Assembly (NCBI GenBank): GCA_946406115.1
Contig: OX291547.1
Coordinates: 8,189,001-8,253,000 of the forward strand
Direction of reading: 5' to 3'
From: Apoda limacodes
Lineage: Eukaryota; Arthropoda; Insecta; Lepidoptera; Limacodidae
DNA length: 64,000 bases
Shown: in pieces, positions 34,301 through 46,300 of the stretch
Layout: each line of letters opens with the position of its first letter
How positions within the stretch are numbered: position 1 is the first letter of the stretch
The notes under the pieces: model-generated
Told to the model about the DNA's origin: nothing
The model's input: the letters and a program-made list of their open reading frames with translations, nothing else
Databases searched by the model: none
Position numbers and translations under genes: made by a program

Positions 34301-37300
34301 GGCCACGCACTGCGCCTGCCATACTACCATTTGTTTACTTAGATACACACCAGACAGTAATCTAGGCGTCAAGCCAAGCACCTAGCGAAGCGCTAAGCTT
34401 ACCGCCTAGCTAGTCTTCGACATATAGCTAGTTTACAATTCTCTTTAAACATGTAACCAGGCAACCATCTCACCTCTAGGCGCTAAGTAAGCCACCGGCC
34501 AGTGTGGACGCGGCCTTAGTCCTGTAACTAGATGTTAATTTACAACTTCATTCTATTTTTGTAATAACATAAAATATTGTGTGCAAGAAAAGTTAGTGTT
34601 TATAAGCGACGTACGTTCAAAGCTGGTGTTAATGATAAGGCAAGCAAGATGCTATTGCGAGCTGTGCTGCAGCATTCTTCCCGCGTTGAAATTCAGAATT
34701 TACCAACGCTACACAACATACGTATCTGATATTAACATAAATAAAGATTACGATAAACATATATACGATAAGACGATGATAATAGGAATATATGTAGAAA
34801 ATAAATAGTAAACTTCATAAATTAATGTAGGTACAGAATGTTCAAAATGTATACAGAAATCTTGTCCATACAGTAAATATTTTATAATGCGTAAAATTAA
34901 TTATGTTGAAGGTATACCTACGTAGTCCATCATAAACCTTGATTTTAAATTACACAATTAAATATATATATGTATGTAATAAGTACAGCGAAAATATGCA
35001 TGGTATTTCATCGAGGCAAGCGCATAAAAAAGTAACAACAAAAAAGCACACAGACAATGAGTTACATAAACAAAACATGACTTACACGATAGTTAATGTT
35101 CGTCAATAACAACTGATATATCCACATTAGATTACGTCGAAATCTTTGGTAAGGGTACTTTATACTTTGGATATAACTCAGTCTCTCATTATATTTACAA
35201 AGTCTTTACTGTTGGTTATAACTTGTAAAGATTAATACTGTGACACGTAAAACGTAGATGTGGCTTGTGATGAGCCCGATATTGAAAAGAACTGTACCAC
35301 TCTGTGTATGGTACCGTTCTGACGAACACTCTCCGTCACCTGTTGAACAATACAACTTAAAAACGGCGGCCATTTTGTGAAACATTAACACAAGATGGTT
35401 TCCATCTTACATATGGTATACCCAATTTTATGTAACTTTTAACATTAGTGGTGCCTCGTGAATTGTGCACCATGCAATTTTTGTGCCGATCAAATAAATT
35501 ATTTAGAATTTTATGTACCAATGTTTAGAAAAACAAGCGATGATTGGTGAAGTCTAAATCAATTAAGCCGTGATACTGCAAAGTCTATTGAATACCTATT
35601 GATTAAAATAAGAATCTAGAAAAAAAATACACATTATCATTATTTTTTAATCCTATCATATTATTTTTAAACCAAGTTTTAGTTATTTTAGGATGTGACA
35701 GTTTTTGAATACAAAGTTTCGACACACGCTACTAGTAGTTATTCAGTCACATACCAATGAAATAATACTTTGACTTACGTATTTATTTTACTTCATTCAA
35801 GACTTTCAACGTAAAATTAGTGACTGTTAATTTTATTAATCCCTCTTTAGTTAATTCCAACAGAAAGCACTATACTACATCGCCATTAATATTTACAAAG
35901 AATTAATTGAAATAGATATCTTATACAATTAACATTATTTACCAGTAGAGTTAATTTTATTCCAACCTGATTACGTGTTAAACATTTCATTACCACAGTT
36001 ATATGTATTATATCCTACAAAGATTCAGAGATGATTGCGAAGTGATTTTCTGATAATCTCAAACTTGAATATTAAATAGATGAACAACACCTGACTATTT
36101 GAATAGACCTCGTTATCCCGACGAAGAAAAAACCAATAGACCATCTCAATAAAAAGCTAAACCATTTCGGCAACACAAAACCAATTGAAAATCCTTGATA
36201 ATAGACGGGTATTGTAATATGAAAACGTATTTTGTTATCAATGTGATCATTACATCGGTTTTGTAACACATAATAACAATAATATACAATATAATTCTAG
36301 CCACATTAGAAACTGCATTTCATGATAATAAAATACCTTTTCATTATTACTTTTAACCGTCACCTTTAAGCCCAAAAGTAATGCACTGATATTCATATAG
36401 ACCTACCGGCGCATGATGATCGGTTTCCTCTTCCTCGTCTTCAGATGGGTCGGTGGACCAGCAAGGCTCGTCGTGGTTGTCACAGGAAGCCGTGCGTGTG
36501 GGATTACTGTTAACTCGAGATTGCTGATTGCCTGGTGGGCCCAAATCCCATGAACTGGCTTGTAATAGTGTTCTGAGTGAAAAAATGTTTTAACTGACAA
36601 AAATATGAAGCTGCTGAATATAAATGTCAACTACATAACAAAGTTTTTGGACTTCTTTTCTGTAGTTTGATTACTTACATTGCAAGTATAGTATTTCGTA
36701 GTGTTAGTAACAAATATATTTTTTTCATTTTGTTACCTATTAATAGAATTATTTCTGTTGTAGTATTTTACTGACTATCGACCTTATACAATGCTAAATT
36801 ATTTATTCAGTTATTCAATGACGAAAACTTATTATTTTATAAAGTCTAGAGAATAAGCTACAAGGTTTACCTTTTTTGTGAATATTTTGGAATTCAGTAT
36901 ATTTTTTTTAATTTTATTTGCCACGTAAAACAGAAAAAAGGCAACAACATCCAAAAAGATAAAAAATCATGTACCCTAATCTATCCTTTTTACTTTTAGT
37001 ACTAATCCAAATTGAATCGAAAATTTCGGAGGTATGGAGATCCATATATCGTACAAGAGTCGAATTTACAAAACCACGATACGCTAATTTCGTTGACTCC
37101 ATCAATTTAAGTAAAACTAACTTGTGTACTCCATATTGTCTGACTCTTTCACCCTTGAGCTCCTTCAGTTGATCGAGCAGCACTCGCTTGATGCGTTCCA
37201 CCCACGCGCGCTTTATCTCCACCGTGGGTGAAGTGATAGTGTGTACCTCGGACCGACCCTGCCGCCATACCTCAAACTTGCGAGGGTCGCCCTTCACTGA

Positions 37301-40300
37301 TTCAGTTAACCCTATTTGTGACATCTGAAATTTAATAAAAATTATGTTATAATAAAAAGGCAAAATATAGGTAGTGACTTGCAGAATGTTAAGAATTTTT
37401 GGTTCTAAACCATTTAATTGCACATTCTTTATAGTAATTCACTGCGGAAAAAACGGTTTTTTTATAAACTATTCGTGAAGGTAAAACCACAAAAATCAGT
37501 TTTATTATGAAATCACCTCTTTGGTGAAAATTAAATAATATATCTTTATTTTAATCTTTATATTTCTGTCTTTATATTGTGGCCTATCAAAACGATATTG
37601 CACAAAACTAAGTAATCAAAAATCCGTTACAAGGCTTTTTGTGGATAGTTTTGAATTCGGTATTACTTTTTCTATTTTCAGTCAAATTTTTTACTATATT
37701 TGTGTTATTTTTAACAATTTTGTATAACATGAAAATACTGCAGAAAAATAGCGAATTTTAAAAAGCTTAAAATTGCGTGAAAGTAAATATTTTAACAATA
37801 CACTTTCACTGTATCGAAGTCCTACCAATTTAAATTATGTATAGTGAGAAATGAAACCCCCCAAAACTGATTTTTGTGTTATTTTATTTATAGTACCTCT
37901 ACTAACAGTTTATGAAGAAATATTACTGACAAATAGTTGACAAATAATTGCGTTACGCAGAGACAAGCTAGGAACCTTTTATATCCACCAACATTATTTA
38001 GATAACAATTACTACCATATTATGATGATCATCGCAGTTATAATAATTGCGTTACGCAGAGACAAGCTAGGAACCTTTTATATCCACCAACATTATTTAG
38101 ATAACAATTACTACCATATTATGATGATCATCGCAGTTATAATAATTGCGTTACGCAGAGACAAGCTAGGAACCTTTTATATCCACCAACATTATTTAGA
38201 TAACAATTACTACCATATTATGATGATCATCGCAGTTATAATAATTGCGTTACGCAGAGACAAGCTAGGAACCTTTTATATCCACCAACATTATTTAGAT
38301 AACAATTACTACCATATTATGATGATCATCGCAGTTATAATAATTGCGTTACGCAGAGACAAGCTAGGAACCTTTTATATCCACCAACATTATTTAGATA
38401 ACAATTACTACCATATTATGATGATCATCGCAGTTATAATAACCTATAATATTAAATACGTTATATAGAAGCAGTTTATTATATTGCGATTAATGCAAAT
38501 AATGTTTTCTCCAGGTTTTTGGTGTGGTTCTAATTTTGACGTAAATATCTTCTGACTGATATTTTTTTGCAGCAAAGGTAAAGTTTATTTTGCAGTTAGG
38601 TATTGTTTAAATAATAAAATTGTCAGGCTAACCTGGAGATCATGTTTAAAGTGATAAGTGGCCTTGTTATGACTGTTCTTAGTGGCAGGTTTGCAGAAAA
38701 GCATAGCCTTCTCGTAGAGGAAGATGTGCCTCCGCCGCGGCCTGATCCGAAGCCTCAGGTCGCGCTTTGTCTCTGTCGACACCAGGAACGAGCCTTGCAT
38801 TAGTAGTTCACCTTGTTGGTTCAGGTCTACCTGCAGATATAAAGTTAAATATGCTGGTAAGTATTCAACAATTTAATACACTTCAGTAAATAACAGGTTT
38901 ACACTGACCGGCACTCCAGTGATCGCAATTTGATGCATGGAGTCGTTGACGCACTTAAGTACCACCAGCATGCAGTCAAGTGCCTGTTGCAGGCCCGAAG
39001 TCATCGAACCGCACTCACTATATCGCAACAGATCCTGGAATTGGTTTTTAAAGCACATTTTTAATAGGTAATAACAAACATCCTATTTTAAATTAAATAC
39101 TATTGTTCGCGTGTAAACGTTGTATTATTAAGTTCTATCTTCGCTATTGTCATTGGTACTGGAGTTTTTTTTTTTTTTTTTATACCACTAAGGTGGCAAA
39201 CAAGCCTACGGTCCGCCTGATGGTAAGCGGCTACTGTAGCCTTTCTTTCTGCTTACTACTGTCCCGTGGAAATAGTAAATATTATAGTTGGCTGCATCAA
39301 ACATTAGTGCTAAAACATCAGTAGTGATGATCAAAAAACTCCGAACTTGGAGTCTTGTCGTGGTGTTGTCTTAGTTCTGTTTTTATCTGCAAGGCCAAAA
39401 TTAAAACCGATTTTGCAAGAACAAGACAAAAGAAGACTCGCGCACCTTGTATTTCTGTTTTTACTTTTTTTAACAATACTTCACTTATAACACTTGCATA
39501 GCTGAAATAGTTGTTTTTCTATGCCAATAAATAAACTAATACAAATTTTGCAAAATTTATACCAAGATTAGGTAGGTACCAGGTATAATAATATTTACCT
39601 ACTTACCTAAATTATAAAAAAACTGACAAAGGTGAGTCACTAAAAGTAAGCAAAATTATTCGATAGGCCAGAGGCAATCGTTGATTTTTATGCTATAATA
39701 CTTACTTAAATACTTTTTTTCCAGAACTATCATTATGTAAAAATTAAAAACTGCAGTTTACCAGTGGTTTCCTATTTTTTTTAGCTATGTAACCCTAACC
39801 AACACACCTTTTTTGGCTGAACCACATATCAATAAATAATAAAAAATATTTCAACTTATTCTTGAATAATATTTTGCGCATAGATTAAAAAAGCTAGCTT
39901 TCAAAATAAACATTTAACAACAAACAAAAATGTGGTAGGTATTTAAGTCTTATACTTCTTTAAATAGCATCTTTTACTGTAAATAGCAAGTAAGTCTTGC
40001 AGTTAGACCAATACCAAAACCAAGACTCGGGATGCAACAACAAGACCAATGGTCCCGATGAAATACGCAAGACGAGACCTAAGCAAACCTCGCCTTGGTC
40101 TTGCATTGAGCATCACTGAACAGAGCAGCAAAAAGGAATTTTGAGCGAGGTTTATACTTTGCTTAATTTAATGTTGACTCGTGCAGTAAGATATATATTT
40201 TATCCAAAAACTAATTAAAAATGACTGGCCATTTATTTTTGCAGATGAAAAAAGATCTAAACAAATTATTGTTTAGACTCTTTTTTTGTTTTCCTATTAA

Positions 40301-43300
40301 CTAGATTTACAAATCGCTCTTAATGTACAATACATAATAGTTAACCTCTGAATAATAGTTAACTTATTTTCTTTATTCAATTTTCGTTTTTGGATCAATA
40401 TTTTACACAACATATCTTAATTTCAGATCTCTAATTCATTCCTCGTTCAAATAGATATGCGGCCAAGCAAAGCGGTTGAAGGACAGACAGCACAGTGACA
40501 GCAATTTAGGGTTCCATCCGTTTTGCCATTCGGGTACAAAGCCCTATAAATTGAGAGCTTCTATGGCTATGGTATTTAAAAGTAGAGCATCTTTTTTCCA
40601 TAATAGGTAAACAATTAAAAAATAACAAATAGTTGTAACAATTATATACTTCGCGCAAGTCTTATCTTTACTCTATTTTATTTACCTACTACTATAAAAA
40701 CTTTTTAACAAAAAACAAAAACAACGGGCTTTAAAAAGATGCACTAAAAAGGTAAAAACAAAAATAATCTCTCTGTGAATTACAGTTTGAAGTTGGTGTC
40801 ATGCAAGTGAAGTCTGTTATAAACTTTAGGGACATATATTAGGTATATCTTTTTAGTGCATCTTTTTGAGTGACGAATTGCTTTTTTTTTCTTGTACACT
40901 AAAAACATCGATACTCGTAAAAAAAAATTATACAATCATCAAAATAAAAGAGGTTTTTCCAGTTTCAAATTCACACCAATTATTTCTTTGACCAAAATTT
41001 TAAGTTTTAAATTCACAACATTAATATGGGGCTACCTCGAAAGGGTATACCCCTTTTAAATAAAAAAATAATTTTAAAAAACCCTTTATATATGACAGGG
41101 TTATGCCCGAAAATACATAAAAAAATACGAAAATCCGAATTGAGAACCTCCTCCTTTTTTGAAGTCGGTAAAAAAATGTATTCGAAAATATCAAAAAAAG
41201 GGCGCCTTTTAGGTGTCGCACGCAAGCGCTACCGAGGATAAGCACGACCCTAACCAATCATTGCTTTCATCTAAATTTACCCTTTCGTCCATATCTATTT
41301 ATCTATACATATAAAATGCTTGGTGCTGAATGACTGACGGATAAACGCACAGCCTAAACCGCTGATCGTAGAGACCTAGAACTTGGAGCATGTGTTCTTT
41401 GTATGACGTAGTGATTTTACGAAAGGGTCAAGTGCGAGTCGGACTCGCGCAATAAGGGTAAACCGATTGTAATGAAATTCTAGTAAGTTGTTATGCACAC
41501 GCCGGGGAAGGTTTCTGAATTAGTACAACCCTTTCACAATAGTTTGGTGGACCCGCACAAAAAAGAAACAACGTTCGCCGTGTCAGCTAGTCTATTTATA
41601 AACCCGGACAATAAAGTTGGGTCCATTGAGTATAGGTAATTTTTATATAAGTATTCTATATGTGTAATAACTATACAAACTACGATACCTTTAAAAGTAA
41701 CTGGTACTTGGTTATCCTCTGCACAGGTTTCAGCAGGTACGCGGCAAGAGGCAGTTTGTGCCCTAACCTCAGCTGGCAGGCCTGTAGAAAGAGGTGAGTG
41801 TCTACGAGGGTTTCTCGCAGCCGTTCCGACCGCGGGATGTTCTGGCAGTAGTAGCTGTACAATCGGAAGAATGTGTCCCGCTGGAAATTTTAAACAAAGA
41901 GGACAAAAGTTTAATTTTTTTTATTTTATTGTGGATTATTCATGAAACATTCATTTCATTTATATTCATTCATCGCTTTTAATAAAACTGTACACTAGAG
42001 AACGCCATAGGTAACTGGACAGTGCATATTCTAGCCAGATGTGAAATAAAAGTGGTCGCAAATGTGAGACAGAGACGAAGCGAAACTGTGGTGTCTTGTC
42101 TAAGAGAAAAGATACCACAAAATTAGTAAGTATATTTTGTTACTTTAATCAAAGACTATTTGGTATAGTATATATAATTCATGAAAAACGTACAATAAGA
42201 AACGAACTTAATAATTAAAAGTAAATGAAAAAACCTTATATTCAAAACCTTATTTATTATTTACTAGCTGTTGCCCGCGGTTTCACTCGCCCTAAATTCG
42301 GTTATCGGTGTAGGATTTCAATTTCAATTGGGAAAATATTAATTTAATATTATAGGAAAAAAAATGACTTAGACTTGACGTTTTCAAGTAGCCTATGTCT
42401 TTCCCCGGGACTCAAACTATCTCCATGGTAAATTTCATCTTAATTGATAAAGCGGTTTAAGCGTAAAGAGGTAACATATAGACAGACGGACGGACAGACG
42501 AACGGACGGACGGAAAGACAGACAGACAGACGGAGTTACTTTCGCATTTATAATATTAGTATGGATTTACCTTTTCAACAAAACAAAGTGCAACTAGTTC
42601 AGTTGCTGATATTGATCGTTCTAAGTCTTTAAGGAAGATATCTTGGTGGAAAGTGAAGAGTTCATCAAGGTTCCCGAACAACACATCTGCCTGGCCAATC
42701 AGCGCCGCAGGCAGGAGATGCTGATTTTCCGGCTTTTCGATCTCTTCTTTGTAACCCTGAAAACATTATTTTTAATTAATTTGATATTATTTTTTATACC
42801 ATCACGGTGGCAAATAATCTAACGGCCTGCCTGATGTTAACTACGAAGGCCTACGGACGCTTGCAACACCAGGGGCACTAACTACCCTTTAATAATCTAA
42901 TTACTTTCTTTTTGAAGAACTCCATACAGTAATCCCTAGAGAAAAGCTTAGCTTAGAAAAGGGAGCTCATTCCACAACCTAAGCGTTCGCAGGTGGCAAC
43001 ACCTCTGAAACCTTCGCGCCGAGGTAAACTACTGCTTGGTTCGGTTGAGTAGGTAAAATAGGAACCAAGTTACACCAAGCAGATAAAATAAGTAAACAAC
43101 ATTATACTGACAGATCTGATTACCGAGGTAAGTAATGATGTGCATTGACTGATAGTATCACACCATTCCTGTAATCGTCTATCGTAGTCTTCATAAATGG
43201 CTTCGAGACATTCACATTCATTGGAGGTCACGGTTTTGTTCACTTTCCAAAAACGATACTTTTTCTTAATATTCTGCAAATTTGATGCCCAATTACTGTA

Positions 43301-46300
43301 AGTATGGTCTCTGTTTAAAGTTTGGCTTTTTCTTTGGTAACTAGAATTTTGGTATCCTTTACAATTTCGAAAAGGATAGGTGTTGTTGGTATTTTCGTGT
43401 TTGCTATTGTCACGTTTTAGACACCGACCATGTTTTCTAAATGATAAAGTCGAGTGTAAACTTCTGACGTAACTGTCAGTGTTGCTTCCACCGTCCGTCG
43501 AATAATGGTTTGTTATAGTGCTATTCCACTCCTTCATTATTCTTTTATAGTCTCGAAGTATAGTTGATATAACATTTCCAGAATCTTTGCTACTATCCAT
43601 AGTTTTTCTTAGCTCTGTACAACTAGATGATTTTAACTGAGAATCTTTAGAAATAGTCGTTTCTGTCAAATATTCAGGTGTCGAAATATTAACTTCGGCT
43701 TCGATACATCCATACAGAGGATTCTTAACATATTCTGGAGCGTCCACAACAGTTGGAGCAGTCGTCAGTGATTCAGCTGTATTGTCTTCCGAAGCAGTGA
43801 TTGCATCGGAATCCGGCAAATAAGGAATTTTCTCCTCAGTTTTTTCCGTGTACTCGTAACCGGGCAGCGGCTTACCGTAATAGAAGTTTCCAATGAATGG
43901 CTCCATATATACAGGTTTAATGTTTCGCGGATTGTATTTAACGCGCGTGTTTTTACCGACATCACTAATTGATTTTTTACACTTCATATTATTCTTGTCA
44001 AACAATATAATTTGGTTCGCGTAGTCACTGAAGAGCGTAGAATCAGATGCCGCTCTCTTGATACGCGTTTTGTTTCGCGTGCTTGGGTTTTTGTTTTTTC
44101 TGTAATACCACGAGTATGACGTGCCAATGCTAACGTTCGCTGAAGATTTATGGAGGTCATATTTTCCATATTTCATAGTGCAGAGTGAAATAAAGTGCAA
44201 GACGCGAGCGAAAGACTGCACCGTACTGCAGCCAGTGAAGACGCCGCATGAATTGCGTTCCACTTTGCGGGCTTGGGTCGATTGCGTGCGTTGCATCGGA
44301 TACACCAGATTGCACTTGTATGCGCTTACTACGCCTGTCCGTTACTGCCGGCTAGGATGATGTCGAACACGCGAGAATGCATTACTTACATAGTAATGAC
44401 ACATTTAATATTTAGAGCGCGTAATGATATGGAGATATCATGCCCATTGAAATCAATCGCGCGTGACTTAGGGACTTTATGTATACATGACTATCATCTG
44501 GAACGTTTTATTGTAACTTGTTTGACGTGACGGACATCCCTTCATTATGAATAGTCATATAATATATTTAACATACTTATATGATTGTTATTAGTTAATA
44601 GGCAGTTTTATCAAATATGGTTGTATCTAAAAAAAAACAATTTATGAATTACTAGACTTTGCTAGCGGCTCCGCTCGCCCTTAATATGGTTTTCGGCGTG
44701 AAACTCCTTAATTAACTCCTAAATTATACTAATGAAGTTTGCTATGGTAAGCTATAGCTGTAGCTATAGTTCGTTTCAGCTCGGTTATAGTTATTTTCGC
44801 GGAAACTTTTGAATTTTTGTCGTTATTCCAGGACCTAACCTATACGTGTGCCAAGATTCATCCCGATCCATCCAGTGGTTAAAGCGTGATTGAGTAACAA
44901 ACATCCATCTATCCATCCAGACATACTTTCACATTCATAATATTAGTAGGATACATTTCTAAGCACATTATTTATGTTTATTCATATAAGTGAAGAAAAA
45001 ATTTAAAAGCAAAAATAAAGCGGGTATAATTTTATTAAAATACTTCAATCAACTTCATATGTACCGCATGTATCCTCTTTGTTAGATAAGCTAGCTCGCA
45101 TTCATCGTGGACGCACCAAATCATGCTTGAGTGAAAGTTTTTATACACGAGGGTAACATGACATTAGCAGTCATAGCCCAGTCATTTTAGGTAAAAAAAG
45201 GGGTCAACCTCGGTATGAAAGATAATAAGCTGTAAATTGGTATAAACCTTTGTTTTGTCGTTCTAAATTTTGTCTCAAAAGTCACAAGTGCTATCGTGTT
45301 CGCGTCTTAAGATATTGAAGGTCAAAGGTCGTAAAAATCGGTTTTTCGTGAATATCTCGCTTTCTATTGCTTAAATGGGATTTGCACCTATTATAAAAGT
45401 TGTAGAGTATAAAATTCTCTACAACTTTTGTTTGAACTTTTTTTTTAATACGATCAATTGTTTTTGCGGTAGACCGCGAAGAGTGCATACAGGCATATAC
45501 AGTTATATATGGCCTAATGCAAGGTCAAGCTAAAGAACATAGTAACCCTGATTTTCTGCATCCACAGCGGGAACCACAACCGTTTTTGCGATTGCAAAAT
45601 ATTATATTTAGTAGTTCGGCTGGTGCTGGAGGCAATAACGTTCTTATGGGCACCAGGATTTCATTTTCAAGCATCCAGCCCCATTCTTGAGGTTCATAGT
45701 CCTTCCCTAACCGCGTTTGAATCTGGTAGTAGACACAATTTATATGTTGATGAGCTACTACACTTGTTGGTGGAAGTGTTGACAATTGTACAGATTTATT
45801 TAGTTTCGTTAATTTGATGAATTGCATGTAGCGGAAATGATCAATGTTGTCCTTAGATTTTGGAGCTTTATATAACTAGTACTGACAACCGTAACTCACG
45901 CTTGACCTTGCATTAGGCCATATATAACTGTATATGACTGTAGGCACTCTTCGCGGTCTACCGCAAAAATGGTTGATCATATTAAAAAAAAGTGTAAACA
46001 AAAGTTGTAGAGAATTTTATACTCTACAACTTTTATAATAGGTGCAAATCTCATTTAAGCAATAGAAAGCGAGATATTCACGAAAAACCGATTTTTACGA
46101 CCTTTGACCTTCAATATCTTAGGATGCGGACACGATAGCACTTGTGACCTTTGAGACAACATTTAGAGCGACAAAACAAAGGTTTATACCAATTTACAGC
46201 TTATCTTTCATTCCGAGGTGAAACCCCTTATATGTCTGGGTTATCAAGGATGATTGATTAGTCAGGAGGAGCCTAGCAACTTAAAGTGTTTTTTGGTCGA

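Noticed and set aside
38022..38468. 148-codon open frame
   Set aside because: It is simply the 99-bp tandem repeat read through. The unit length is a multiple of three, so any frame without a stop in one unit stays open.
39325..40125. hAT-like element with 'agtgatgatcaa'-type ends
   Set aside because: The ends match only roughly and I found no 8-bp target duplication.
44121..44530. Plus-strand open frames opposite the 355-codon frame
   Set aside because: They are short, rich in basic and cysteine residues by chance, and lie antisense to a better supported frame.
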